64,000 nt of DNA from an uncultured Flavobacteriaceae bacterium (GTDB lineage: Bacteria > Bacteroidota > Bacteroidia > Flavobacteriales > Flavobacteriaceae), in contig CANMSA010000003.1 of assembly GCA_947500385.1 (NCBI GenBank), positions 62,001 to 126,000 on the forward strand, given 5' to 3'. Position numbers and translations under genes: made by a program. Below are positions 17,420-26,355 of the stretch, piece after piece (position 1 is the stretch's first letter; each line of letters opens with the position of its first letter). Below the pieces are notes generated by a model. The model had not been told where the DNA came from and ran no database searches. It saw only the letters and a program-made list of their open reading frames with translations.

Positions 17420-20074
17420 ATGCGATTGCTGTTTTTTATCCTTGCCTTTATAAGCGCCATGACTGTCTATAGTCAACGAGAGGCGTCAAATTGGTACTTT
17501 GGGAATAACGCGGGACTTGACTTTAATTCAGGGACACCGGTGCCTCTTTTTAATGGGCAATTGGAAACTTTGGAGGGATGCGAAAGTTTTTCGGATGAAG
17601 ACGGTAATTTGCTTTTTTATACCGATGGAAAAGTGATTTGGAACCGGTTTCACCAACAAATGGCGAATGGCGATGGTCTCAGGGGTAGCTTTTCGACTAC
17701 GCAATCGGCGCTGGTAGTACCCAATCCGGTACTGACAAATATTTTTTACATCTTCACTCCGGACGATGTACTTTCATACGGTCTTGGCATTGGCGAAGAC
17801 GGTGGTGGACCCAGCGAGTCGAACGGTTTTAATTACTCCATAATTGATATGGCAGGGGATGCCGGTAGGGGAGTGGTCTCCTCTAAGAATAATGAGCTGC
17901 TCGAACGAGCCGCCGAAAATGTAACGGGTGTTCGTAATTTTGAAGATAACTACTATTGGGTCGTTACCCACCATCAAGACCGTTTTTATGCCTATAAGGT
18001 AGATGAAAACGGGGTAGATGAAACGCCGGTGGTTTCTAATATCGGTCCTGATATTGGGGACTATGAAAACTTTCGGGGCAGCATCAAAATTTCCCCCGAT
18101 GGTACTAAATTGGCAATAGCCCATACCACACGTTTGCCACGCAATACCGGAAATCTGTATCTATATGATTTTGATAGTACTACAGGACTGGTTAGCAACC
18201 CCCTGTCACTAAATGCAGACCGTCTCTATTACGGGGTCGAATTTTCCTCAAATTCTTCCAAGGTGTATGCTAGTGGACTTTCTATACGGGGGCCAGAAGT
18301 GACTGGGGGGTTGGAAGTGGTTCAGTTCGATTTAAATGCCCCTGATATTCCAGGCTCTCTTTATTTATTGCATAGCTATCAGTCCGAACGCATCGGAATC
18401 ATTTCAGGTGCCCTACAGTTGGCGATTGATAAAAAAATATATCATTCTATTCCAGGACAGGAGTTATCGGTAATACGTACTCCTAATTTAGCCGGTATAA
18501 ATTGTGATTTCAGACCTTTTGCCCTTGATCTCGGAGGGCGACAGGCCTCCTATGGCTTGCCGCCATTTATTCAGTCCTTTTTTGAAACCATTGTGACCAT
18601 TGAAAATTTCTGCGAAGGGGATGCCACGACCTTTACAACAGATGCTTCTGGCAATGTCAGCGGAATAAGTTGGGATTTTGGGGATCCCGCTTCCGGCGCC
18701 CAAAACTTTTCTACGGACTTGAATCCGGATCATGTTTTTTCGGCCCCTGGAGTGTACACCGTAGCGATGGAGGTTACCTATACAAACGGGTCAACTAGGC
18801 TATTTACAGAGTTTGTCGAGATTGCGGAAATACCCTTGGTCAATACCACGATTACATTGACGCAATGTGATGTAGACGGGCTAGATGATGGGATAAGTGA
18901 TTTTAATCTAGGGGAATCGATCGAATTATTCAACAACGGCAATGAAGATATCGGGGCACTTTTCTTTGAAACCATGGCCGATGCGACTGCCAATGTGAAC
19001 CAATTAGAAGCGGTAGGGTATCGGAATACCGTCAACGGGCAACTTATCTACGCGCGTGCTTTTGAGAATCCTGAATGTTTCAGCATTGTAGAAATTACAT
19101 TGAATGTGGCCGCAATGTCGAATTTAGGGGATTATGCGGAATTACAGGTTTGCAATGAGGGATCTGCCCTGGCCATTGGTGTTTCCGTTTCAAAAGTACA
19201 TGCCTTTTTGACAGGAGAATTTCCGGCTACTTCAACGATTAAGGTGTTTAAAAATAAGCAGAACGCCTTGCTTGAATTGGAAGAACTGCCCCTGGGCGAA
19301 CCCACTTTTTTCGGACCCCTCGATGCGACAGCCCTCTTTTTCAGAGTGGAAAGTAACAATGCATGTGATTTTATCGGAAAAATAAATCTTGAGGTTCTCT
19401 TTAAACCTGATTTTGAGGAGCAGATGGAGGAGCGACTGTGCGATGGCAATGCGGTGTTGACCGGACCAGACGGATTTGATTCATATCTATGGTCTACAGG
19501 GGAAACCACCCAAGAGATCTCGGTAGATGCCTTGGGGGAATACGAGCTTATTTTTGGTACGATCAATTGCGGTTTCTCCCAGTTTTTTACGGTAGTTCCA
19601 CCACTGGATATTGAAATTCAAGACATTCGAATCAACGACTTTAGCACCAATAATTCCATAGAAGTATTGCTGGTCGATGCAGATGAAACGATTCGTTATT
19701 CCTTGGATAATGGTACCACCTATCAGGAGTCAGGCATATTTTTGAACGTCGCTCCGGGCGTGTATGATTTATTGGTATCGAATGATTGCACCTCGCTAGA
19801 AAAGGAGCTGGTCGTAGGGGCCATGGAAGCTTTCTTTACACCTAATAGTGATGGCGTCAATGATTTATGGACGCTTTCGAACGCCCAGTACTTCCCTAAT
19901 TTTAAGGTTTCTATCTTCGACCGATACGGCACGCTTCTGCGTACTTTCGGTGAAAATGAGGCGGGATGGGACGGCACCTTTAAAAATATTGAGATGCCTT
20001 CGGCAGACTATTGGTATCGGTTGGTTCTGGATGAAGGACGGGTGGTAAAGGGGCATTTTAGTTTGAAGCGTTGA
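17420..20074 (+). CDS. Large T9SS type B sorting-domain protein with PKD domain
   Basis: 884 residues from the ATG at 17420 (an in-frame GTG lies 6 bases earlier). Signal peptide MRLLFFILAFISAMTVYSQ. The N-terminal ~380 residues form a propeller-like region (WYFGNNAGLDF, TLEGCESFSDEDGNLLFYTDG), followed by a PKD domain (SGISWDFGDPASG... YTVAMEVTY), further beta domains, and a C-terminal gliding-motility-type (type B) sorting domain (FFTPNSDGVNDLW, FDRYGTLL, DYWYRLVL). Expected to be exported by T9SS and attached to the surface; adhesion or gliding is inferred. Its 3' end overlaps the convergent glycosyltransferase gene by 17 bases. Confidence 0.9.
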   Translation: MRLLFFILAFISAMTVYSQREASNWYFGNNAGLDFNSGTPVPLFNGQLETLEGCESFSDEDGNLLFYTDGKVIWNRFHQQMANGDGLRGSFSTTQSALVVPNPVLTNIFYIFTPDDVLSYGLGIGEDGGGPSESNGFNYSIIDMAGDAGRGVVSSKNNELLERAAENVTGVRNFEDNYYWVVTHHQDRFYAYKVDENGVDETPVVSNIGPDIGDYENFRGSIKISPDGTKLAIAHTTRLPRNTGNLYLYDFDSTTGLVSNPLSLNADRLYYGVEFSSNSSKVYASGLSIRGPEVTGGLEVVQFDLNAPDIPGSLYLLHSYQSERIGIISGALQLAIDKKIYHSIPGQELSVIRTPNLAGINCDFRPFALDLGGRQASYGLPPFIQSFFETIVTIENFCEGDATTFTTDASGNVSGISWDFGDPASGAQNFSTDLNPDHVFSAPGVYTVAMEVTYTNGSTRLFTEFVEIAEIPLVNTTITLTQCDVDGLDDGISDFNLGESIELFNNGNEDIGALFFETMADATANVNQLEAVGYRNTVNGQLIYARAFENPECFSIVEITLNVAAMSNLGDYAELQVCNEGSALAIGVSVSKVHAFLTGEFPATSTIKVFKNKQNALLELEELPLGEPTFFGPLDATALFFRVESNNACDFIGKINLEVLFKPDFEEQMEERLCDGNAVLTGPDGFDSYLWSTGETTQEISVDALGEYELIFGTINCGFSQFFTVVPPLDIEIQDIRINDFSTNNSIEVLLVDADETIRYSLDNGTTYQESGIFLNVAPGVYDLLVSNDCTSLEKELVVGAMEAFFTPNSDGVNDLWTLSNAQYFPNFKVSIFDRYGTLLRTFGENEAGWDGTFKNIEMPSADYWYRLVLDEGRVVKGHFSLKR

Positions 20075-21023
20075 CCTTGTCCCCCAAGGTTTTACTGATC
20101 ATGTAGCGCGGTTCATTTTTTCTTGAACGAATCAATAATTCTCCTACAAAACCTGCCAAAAACAACTGGGTACCGATAACCATGGCCGTAAGGGCGATAA
20201 AAAATTGTGGCCGATCTGTTATGAGCCTTCCTGTGGGATTTATAAACAACTTGTCTATTCCCAAGTATAAGGAGAAACCGAAACCAATTAGAAACATCAA
20301 TACACCCCAAGCACCGAAAAGATGCATGGGTTGTTTCCCGAACTTTGAAACGAACCAAATCGTGATCAAGTCTAAAAAACCATTTATAAATCGTTCCATT
20401 CCAAATTTTGTTTTACCATATTTCCGGGCTTGATGTTGTACGACTTTTTCCCCGATATTGGGAAAGCCGGCGCTTTTTGCCAGCACGGGAATATAACGGT
20501 GCATTTCACCGGAAACCTCTATCGTTTTGATCACTTCTTTGCGATAAGCTTTTAGGCCACAATTAAAATCATTCAGTCGTACGCCAGAGGTGCGTCTCGC
20601 GGCCCAGTTGAACAATTTGGAAGGCATGTTCTTGAACAAAATAGAGTCGTATCGCTTTTTTTTCCAACCCGAAACAAGGTCAAAACGATCTTGGACGATC
20701 ATGTCGTAAAGCTCTGGAATTTCCTCGGGGTTGTCCTGTAGGTCGGCATCCATGGTAATGACCACATCACCTTCGGCCGCATTGAAGCCCGCATGTAACG
20801 CTTGCGATTTTCCAAAGTTTCGAAGAAAACGTATCCCTTTTACAGAAACATTGTTTGCTGCTAAGCTTTCGATAATATCCCATGACCTGTCAGTGCTACC
20901 ATCGTCTATGAAAAGAATTTCATAGCTATATCCTTGGGTTTGCATAACGGTAAGGATCCAATCATGAAGTTCTGTTAAGGATTCTTCCTCGTTCAATAGA
21001 GGGATAACGATAGATAGGTTCAT
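20058..21023 (-). CDS. Family 2 glycosyltransferase, GtrB/DPM1-like
   Basis: 321 residues. The catalytic GT-A domain shows IPLLNEEESLTELHDWI, DDGSTDRSWDII and the metal-binding MDADLQDNPEEIPELY; two C-terminal transmembrane helices (about 235-255 and 270-295) are typical of polyprenyl-phosphate glycosyltransferases that load a sugar on a lipid carrier at the inner membrane. The stop region overlaps the end of the T9SS gene. It is 128 bases downstream of the DUF4199 gene, with a terminator-like hairpin in between. Confidence 0.92.
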   Translation of the reverse strand: MNLSIVIPLLNEEESLTELHDWILTVMQTQGYSYEILFIDDGSTDRSWDIIESLAANNVSVKGIRFLRNFGKSQALHAGFNAAEGDVVITMDADLQDNPEEIPELYDMIVQDRFDLVSGWKKKRYDSILFKNMPSKLFNWAARRTSGVRLNDFNCGLKAYRKEVIKTIEVSGEMHRYIPVLAKSAGFPNIGEKVVQHQARKYGKTKFGMERFINGFLDLITIWFVSKFGKQPMHLFGAWGVLMFLIGFGFSLYLGIDKLFINPTGRLITDRPQFFIALTAMVIGTQLFLAGFVGELLIRSRKNEPRYMISKTLGDKVNASN

Positions 21024-21083
21024 TCGGTACTTCTGAAAAGTGCTTTACGAATCAAGGTGTCGCGCTGCGGGTTTATAACAAAA

Positions 21084-21121
21084 CCTGGCACCAACTTACT
21101 ACAATGATAGCCGGTGTCAGG
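21084..21121 (-). terminator. Putative terminator after the DUF4199 gene
   Basis: On the minus strand CCTGACACC pairs with GGTGCCAGG (one wobble) across a 20-base loop and is followed by TTTTGTT. It may also attenuate reading into the glycosyltransferase. Confidence 0.5.
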
Positions 21122-21151
21122 CAAAGTCATTTCAAAAATACGATTTTGAAC

Positions 21152-21679
21152 TTAATGTTCAGGTTTTTGTTTTTTCATGATTAATCCGGAAAACAAGGAG
21201 ATGATGAACCCAAAGAAGAGACTGACCACAATTCCGATGGCGGCTCCTAAAGCCGGATTGGAAAAAGTCTCCATCATCTCCATGGCCCCATCGATTTGCT
21301 CCTGGGTCATATTGGGATTCTTGGCAAGCATTTCTCTTTTCTGCATTTCCATAGTATTTAACATGAAATCAGGCTCAATATAGTTGGTAAAGACGAACTG
21401 GTACAATACACCTAATATTCCGGCGATCAACGCTATCCCTAGTCCTACCTTCAAAGCTTCCGTCAGTGTTAAAAAACCGCCGTTGGCTTTTTTAAACTGT
21501 GAAATGCCCAGTACGACAATACTGATCATGATGACGGCGTTCACAATTGTTAAGCCCCAACTTCGCTCATAATGCATTTCCATAAAATAGAGCATTAAAG
21601 AAAAGGTGATACTGACAATCGCTAGTAGTGCTCCAAAATTAAGGGCATACTTTCCTGTTTTAGGCTGGTTTTCTTCCAT
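21152..21679 (-). CDS. DUF4199 membrane protein
   Basis: 175 residues with four transmembrane helices (about 12-32, 40-58, 75-97, 138-162), the layout of DUF4199, a Bacteroidetes family of unknown function. Between helices 3 and 4 is a hydrophilic loop rich in Met and Glu (NTMEMQKREMLAKNPNMTQ). It often neighbours a GT2 gene in related genomes, as here, but no function follows from that. The divergent L31 gene starts 168 bases away. Confidence 0.85.
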   Translation of the reverse strand: MEENQPKTGKYALNFGALLAIVSITFSLMLYFMEMHYERSWGLTIVNAVIMISIVVLGISQFKKANGGFLTLTEALKVGLGIALIAGILGVLYQFVFTNYIEPDFMLNTMEMQKREMLAKNPNMTQEQIDGAMEMMETFSNPALGAAIGIVVSLFFGFIISLFSGLIMKKQKPEH

Positions 21680-21781
21680 AATAGTTGTGTGTTATAGTTG
21701 TTCAGGATGTTAGTTGTCACTTTGTTTAAATTGTTACAGTCCCATCACAACTAATTTGTTTCATTTTTTTGTAAAATTAAA

Positions 21782-21811
21782 TTGTAAGTTTCTGAAATTT
21801 AATTAAATTTG
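21782..21811 (+). promoter_or_regulatory. Promoter of the L31 gene
   Basis: TTG at 21782-21784, a 19-base spacer, then TAAATTTG at 21804-21811: a complete match to the Bacteroidetes consensus. Transcription would begin near 21818, about 29 bases before the ATG. Confidence 0.75.
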
Positions 21812-21846
21812 CAGGCTGAAATTCAGCAGAAACAAAGCATTTAGCG

Positions 21847-22158
21847 ATGAAAAAAGATATACACCCGGAAAATTATAGATTGGTAGCCTTCAAAGACATG
21901 TCAAACGATGATGTGTTTATTACCAAATCAACAGCAGATACAAAAGAAACGTTAACCGTTGATGGAGTGGATTATCCTTTGGTAAAGCTGGAAATTTCTA
22001 GAACATCGCACCCGTTCTACACTGGGAAAGCCAAATTCTTGGATACCGCCGGTCGAATTGATAAGTTCAAAAGCAAGTACGATAAGTTCAAGAAGAAACC
22101 TAAAGTGGAAAAAGTGGAAGCGCCTAAGGTGGAAGCTGCAAGTAAAGAAGAAGAATAA
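21847..22158 (+). CDS. rpmE2: Ribosomal protein L31, type B
   Basis: 103 residues. The first ~82 residues match type B L31 ([51 protein letters not shown]). No cysteine is present, so this is the zinc-independent form. The C-terminus is extended by about 20 residues of alternating Lys, Pro, Val, Glu and Ala ([19 protein letters not shown]). It has its own consensus promoter and a strong terminator, so it is transcribed alone. Confidence 0.95.
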   Translation: MKKDIHPENYRLVAFKDMSNDDVFITKSTADTKETLTVDGVDYPLVKLEISRTSHPFYTGKAKFLDTAGRIDKFKSKYDKFKKKPKVEKVEAPKVEAASKEEE

Positions 22159-22180
22159 AAAATACGCTTATATAGTACAG

Positions 22181-22212
22181 ACACCTCCGAGTTTTAGGAG
22201 GTGTTTTTTTTT
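22181..22212 (+). terminator. Terminator of rpmE2
   Basis: ACACCTCC and GGAGGTGT form an 8-bp stem with an 8-base loop, followed by a nine-T run. Confidence 0.9.
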
Positions 22213-22296
22213 GTTTTTTTGTATGGAATACAAAATGTACAATTTCGCTAGGATTTGCCCATTTGGATCTAGACAGGAAGGCAAAACGAGAATACT

Positions 22297-22304
22297 TATT
22301 TTTG
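22297..22304 (+). promoter_or_regulatory. Putative -7 element of the GlmU-like gene
   Basis: TATTTTTG (TAnnTTTG), 18 bases before the ATG at 22323; no clear -33 TTG at the expected distance. Confidence 0.4.
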
Positions 22305-22322
22305 TGCTAAACTACTAACCGC

Positions 22323-23498
22323 ATGAACTACATACTTTTTGATGGTAGCGTACGAGACAACTTGCTTCCTTTCACTTTTACACGCCCGGTTGCCGACATT
22401 CGCATTGGCATTCTTACCATCAGGGAAAAATGGGAGAAATACTTAGGGAACACGACAAGTACCGTTACGGAAGACTACTTGACGGAAAAATACCCTATGG
22501 TCGAAATGGCCGAAAATGTACTTATCAATGCGTCGTATCTACCCAATGGAGAGTTGGTCGCAATGATTGAAAATCTGGAAAAAGGATCAGCCATTTTTCA
22601 GGGAGAGGAGGTGATTGCTTTTTTTTCCGAAGCCGCCCAGGAGGAGGTAAATTTTAAGAAATATAAGCAGATTGAATACGAAGGAAAACTGCTGCGGGTA
22701 GAGCATACTTGGGATATCTTTGCAAAAAATGGGGATGCCTTGCAAGCCGATTTTGATTTGCTCACCAAAGGGCGCAGGAGCGCCCCGATATCGGATACGA
22801 ACCGGGTAATGCATCCCGAACGGATTTTCTTGGAAGAAGGGGCTACGGTAGAGCATAGTATTTTGAATGCAACTGACGGCCCTATTTATTTGGGAAAGAA
22901 TTCCCAGGTATGGGAGGGCAATCTCATAAGAGGTTCTTTTGCCCTTTGCGAGAATGCCGTGGTGAAAATGGGAGCGAAGATATATGGCGCAACGACCATA
23001 GGCCCTTATGGGAAGGTGTGCGGTGAGATCAGCAACTCGGTCATCTTCGGATATTCAAGTAAGGGGCATGAAGGCTACCTCGGGAATGCGGTCCTCGGAG
23101 AGTGGTGCAATATTGGTGCTGATAGCAATAATTCAAACCTCAAGAACAATTATGCGCAGGTGCGCCTTTGGAACTATGGCACCGAAAGTTTTGAGCATAC
23201 AGGACTTCAATTTTGTGGCCTAATGATGGGCGACCATAGTAAAACCGCCATCAATACCATGTTTAATACGGGCACCGTAATCGGGGTAAATTGTAATATC
23301 TATGTTCCCGGTTTTCCTAGAAATTTTGTTCCCAGTTTTAGTTGGGGCGGCGCCTCTGGTTTTTCGACCTACCCCACAAACAAAGCATTTGAGACCGCCA
23401 AGGTAATGATGGCCAGAAGGGGCGTGGCATTTGATGAGAAAGAGGCGAAAATCTTGTCCCATGTGTTTGAACTTACCAAGCAATGGAGAAAATACTAA
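22323..23498 (+). CDS. GlmU-family sugar nucleotidyltransferase-like protein
   Basis: 391 residues. The N-terminus (MNYILFDGSVRDNLLPFTFT) is the characteristic start of a Bacteroidetes GlmU-like family whose nucleotidyltransferase half is divergent: the usual GxGTRM pyrophosphorylase loop is not visible. The C-terminal half (about 180-340) is a left-handed beta helix of hexapeptide repeats (GPIYLGKNSQVWEGNLI, VVKMGAKIYGATTIGPYG). Probably a sugar-phosphate acyl- or nucleotidyltransferase in envelope precursor synthesis; the true reaction is not known. Confidence 0.85.
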   Translation: MNYILFDGSVRDNLLPFTFTRPVADIRIGILTIREKWEKYLGNTTSTVTEDYLTEKYPMVEMAENVLINASYLPNGELVAMIENLEKGSAIFQGEEVIAFFSEAAQEEVNFKKYKQIEYEGKLLRVEHTWDIFAKNGDALQADFDLLTKGRRSAPISDTNRVMHPERIFLEEGATVEHSILNATDGPIYLGKNSQVWEGNLIRGSFALCENAVVKMGAKIYGATTIGPYGKVCGEISNSVIFGYSSKGHEGYLGNAVLGEWCNIGADSNNSNLKNNYAQVRLWNYGTESFEHTGLQFCGLMMGDHSKTAINTMFNTGTVIGVNCNIYVPGFPRNFVPSFSWGGASGFSTYPTNKAFETAKVMMARRGVAFDEKEAKILSHVFELTKQWRKY

Positions 23499-23561
23499 TA
23501 GGATGCAATCCCTGGTAAGTACCGTGCTTGGGGTGTAGCCCGATAAACCTTCATTTTTAAG

Positions 23562-23569
23562 TATATTTG
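23562..23569 (+). promoter_or_regulatory. Putative -7 element of mtaB
   Basis: TATATTTG (TAnnTTTG), 28 bases before the ATG at 23598; no matching TTG near -33. Confidence 0.45.
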
Positions 23570-23597
23570 CAATCCAAAAAAAGACTTCGGTAGCGAA

Positions 23598-24941
23598 ATG
23601 AAAAAAAAGGTCGCTTTTTACACACTGGGTTGTAAGCTAAATTTTTCGGAAACATCGACCATTGCCCGAGGGTTTCAAAAAGAAGGGTTTGAGCGTGTCG
23701 ATTTTTCGGAAACGGCCGATATGTACGTTATCAATACGTGCTCGGTAACCGAAAATGCGGATAAGCGCTTCAAAACAATTGTAAAACAAGCACAAAAGGC
23801 CAATCCGGAAGCCTTTGTGGCCGCCATTGGATGTTATGCCCAGTTAAAGCCCGAAGAACTCGTTGCGGTAGACGGGGTAGACTTGGTATTGGGCGCTACT
23901 GAAAAATTCAATATTACAACGTACGTAAACGATCTTTTCGATCAGCCTTCCGCGGAACGCGGAAAGGGGGTGGTGCACGCCTGTGAGATCGAGGAAGCCG
24001 ATTTTTATGTAGGCAGCTATGCCATAGGAGACCGCACACGGGCGTTCTTAAAGGTGCAGGACGGATGCGACTATAAATGTACCTATTGCACGATACCGTT
24101 GGCCCGTGGTATTTCTAGAAGTGATACCTTGCAGAACGTCCTTCACAATGCGTCTGAAATAGCAGCGCAAGGAATTAAAGAGATTGTGTTGACCGGAGTG
24201 AATATCGGTGATTACGGAAAAGGAGAGTTTGGGAACAAAAAACATGAACATACGTTTTTGGAGTTGGTAAAGGCCCTTGATTTGGTGAAAGGTATTCACC
24301 GTCTTCGGATTTCTTCGATAGAGCCAAATTTGCTGCGAAATGAGACCATAGATTTTGTTGCTGAAAGTAATTCCTTTGTACCGCATTTTCATATCCCCCT
24401 GCAAAGCGGAAGCGACGTAATTCTTAAGGCTATGCGTAGAAGGTATTTGACCGACCTGTACGTGGATCGGGTGAACCGGATCAAAATGACGATGCCGCAT
24501 GCCTGTATCGGTGTTGATGTGATCGTCGGCTTCCCTGGGGAAACGGATGAACATTTTTTACAGACCTATCATTTTTTAAATGAACTTGATATTTCGTATC
24601 TACATGTTTTTACCTATTCTGAGCGGGATAATACCCTGGCGGCGACTTTGGCCGATGTGGTGCCTAAAAATGTACGGAGCAAACGAAGTAAGATGCTTAG
24701 GGCATTATCGGTCAAGAAGCGAAGGACTTTTTATGAAAGTCAGTTAGGAACCCAACGAACCGTCTTGTTCGAAGGGGAAAACAAGGAGGGCTATATTCAT
24801 GGCTTCACAGAAAACTATGTAAAGATTAAGGCACCATGGAACCCTAACCTGGTGAATACGTTACATTCTGTAATACTCTCCGAAATAGATGACGACGGTT
24901 TGGTGCGTATTGTGCATGTACCACAGGCGGCACGGGCATAA
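23598..24941 (+). CDS. mtaB: tRNA t6A37 methylthiotransferase MtaB
   Basis: 447 residues. N-terminal UPF0004 domain (YTLGCKLNFSETSTI, with further Cys in NTCSVTENADKRF and GCYAQLKPEEL) binds one Fe-S cluster; the radical SAM cluster motif is CDYKCTYC near residue 156; a TRAM-like C-terminus follows. MtaB converts t6A37 to ms2t6A37 in tRNAs decoding ANN codons. The three N-terminal cysteines and the radical SAM triad are intact. Single gene with its own -7 element. Confidence 0.95.
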   Translation: MKKKVAFYTLGCKLNFSETSTIARGFQKEGFERVDFSETADMYVINTCSVTENADKRFKTIVKQAQKANPEAFVAAIGCYAQLKPEELVAVDGVDLVLGATEKFNITTYVNDLFDQPSAERGKGVVHACEIEEADFYVGSYAIGDRTRAFLKVQDGCDYKCTYCTIPLARGISRSDTLQNVLHNASEIAAQGIKEIVLTGVNIGDYGKGEFGNKKHEHTFLELVKALDLVKGIHRLRISSIEPNLLRNETIDFVAESNSFVPHFHIPLQSGSDVILKAMRRRYLTDLYVDRVNRIKMTMPHACIGVDVIVGFPGETDEHFLQTYHFLNELDISYLHVFTYSERDNTLAATLADVVPKNVRSKRSKMLRALSVKKRRTFYESQLGTQRTVLFEGENKEGYIHGFTENYVKIKAPWNPNLVNTLHSVILSEIDDDGLVRIVHVPQAARA

Positions 24942-25012
24942 ATGGAAGAGTTCCAAGTTCCGTTGTTCCGTAACCACTCAATTTTATTGGCAGGTTTTAA
25001 AAATAAACCCAT

Positions 25013-25036
25013 AAAAAAAGCCTCCTAAAGGAGGCT
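25013..25036 (-). terminator. Terminator of the mini-GNAT gene
   Basis: GCCTCC / GGAGGC six-base stem with a four-base loop (25020-25035); on the minus strand it is followed by seven T residues. It lies 23 bases after the stop of the gene at 25059. Confidence 0.85.
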
Positions 25037-25058
25037 CATGTCATTTGTTGGATTTTGG

Positions 25059-25352
25059 TTAGATTCGAATCCCTACGGGAAGCATCTCTTTGTACTGTCT
25101 GTTTTTTCTTAAGAATCCAGCAATTTGTGGGCTGGTAGGTACTACTCTTAAATTTTGATCCTGAATGTGGTGTAAAACCGATTTGATGAAATTTTCTTTG
25201 AACATGTCTTGTTGGATTTCTTCAGGAATTACCAACTTGGTTAAAAAGACTTTTCGTTCTTGGGAAGAGTACTCAATTTTGGCTAAATGTCCATCAACCT
25301 TAGTTTCAAATTGGCGTAAGAAACTGTTGTCATTAATTTCTACTTCATTCAT
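25059..25352 (-). CDS. Small GNAT-like protein (NATD1/YjdJ type)
   Basis: 97 residues, typical of the minimal acetyltransferase-like family. HLAKIEYSSQERKVFLTKLVIPEE matches the beginning of the fold in pieces (strand-turn-strand then VIPEEI), and LRVVPTSPQIAGFLRKNRQY matches the conserved KVVPLCP...H/NPEY end. The acetyl-CoA loop is degenerate (QQDMFKENFIKSVL instead of the usual G-x-G segment), so catalytic activity is doubtful. The leader carries a hairpin with a T-run between its putative promoter and ATG. Confidence 0.75.
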   Translation of the reverse strand: MNEVEINDNSFLRQFETKVDGHLAKIEYSSQERKVFLTKLVIPEEIQQDMFKENFIKSVLHHIQDQNLRVVPTSPQIAGFLRKNRQYKEMLPVGIRI

Positions 25353-25384
25353 ATAGTGTGATTTTAAAATTGGTCCTAGACAAA

Positions 25385-25414
25385 AAAATTACGATGTCGT
25401 CCAATCGTAATTTT
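25385..25414 (-). promoter_or_regulatory. Leader hairpin with T-run upstream of mini-GNAT
   Basis: An 11-bp perfect inverted repeat (AAAATTACGAT / ATCGTAATTTT, 8-base loop). Read on the minus strand it ends in TTTTTTTG, so it has the form of an intrinsic terminator inside the 5' leader, 33 bases before the start codon. Confidence 0.5.
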
Positions 25415-25466
25415 CAAAAAATTCTCATAAAAAAGTAAAAAGGGGCAGTTATTTCTAGTTAGACAG

Positions 25467-25474
25467 CAAAAGTA
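25467..25474 (-). promoter_or_regulatory. Putative promoter of mini-GNAT
   Basis: Minus-strand TACTTTTG (TAnnTTTG) with a TTG 23 bases upstream; leader of about 105 bases to the ATG at 25352. Confidence 0.45.
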
Positions 25475-25518
25475 GTAAAAAAAATGCTAATTTCCTAGCA
25501 AAATCACAAGCCTCCAAA

Positions 25519-26181
25519 ATGCCGGACGACAAAATCCATGTATATTTTATGCCAGGAATGGCGGCGAATCCATCGATATTCAAAAATATTACACTACCGC
25601 CCGAAAAATTCGAACAGCATTTGCTCGAATGGTTCGTTCCCCGCCGCGGGGCAACGCTTTCGGAATACGCGGAAGAAATGGTACAACACATACATCATGA
25701 GAACCCGGTATTGGTGGGTGTCTCCTTTGGTGGATTGTTGGTTCAAGAAATGGCTCGGTTCCTAGAAGTTCGAAAAGTCATTGTGGTCTCGAGCGTAAAG
25801 CATGAATCGGAACTTCCGAAACGCATGTTGTTCGCCAAATACACCAAGGTACATAAATTGCTGCCCACGGGTTTGGTAAACAATGTTGAACTCTTGGCCA
25901 AGTACGCTTTCGGGGAAACCGTAAACAAGCGTTTGGAACTCTATGAGGAATACCTATCGATTCGTGATAAGTATTATATCGATTGGTCGTTGGACCAAAT
26001 TGTGAACTGGCGCCAGACATACCGTCCGGAACGCCTCGTGCACATACATGGGGAAAAAGATGCCGTTTTTCCTATTTCCAACATACTCGATTGCATACCG
26101 GTTAAAAACGGTACACATACCATGATCATTCATAGGGCCAAATGGTTTAATGAACGGTTGCCTACAATTATTTTGAAATAA
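25519..26181 (+). CDS. Alpha/beta hydrolase
   Basis: 220 residues without signal peptide. The nucleophile elbow is GVSFGG (serine near residue 69), the acid region is HGEKDAVFPISN (about 180) and the histidine is NGTHTMI (about 199). These are the three elements of an alpha/beta hydrolase triad. Substrate unknown. Divergent from the mini-GNAT gene. Confidence 0.85.
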   Translation: MPDDKIHVYFMPGMAANPSIFKNITLPPEKFEQHLLEWFVPRRGATLSEYAEEMVQHIHHENPVLVGVSFGGLLVQEMARFLEVRKVIVVSSVKHESELPKRMLFAKYTKVHKLLPTGLVNNVELLAKYAFGETVNKRLELYEEYLSIRDKYYIDWSLDQIVNWRQTYRPERLVHIHGEKDAVFPISNILDCIPVKNGTHTMIIHRAKWFNERLPTIILK

Positions 26182-26355
26182 CACAGTTGTAGTAATAAAC
26201 TTATACTATTTTTTTGATGCTTCATTGAAATAACGTATCATTAAAAAGTGGTGGAAAGACCTACATAAAAGGCTTATGGCCTAAAGTTTGCGGTACTAGA
26301 TACCATTTACCAAACCGAATAAGAGTAATACCATTAAGATTAAAATAGAAGGCCC

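Noticed and set aside
25057-25076. tRNA T-arm-like stretch (GGTTAGATTCGAATCCCTAC)
   Set aside because: It encodes the C-terminus and stop of the mini-GNAT protein; no acceptor, D or anticodon stems could be drawn around it.
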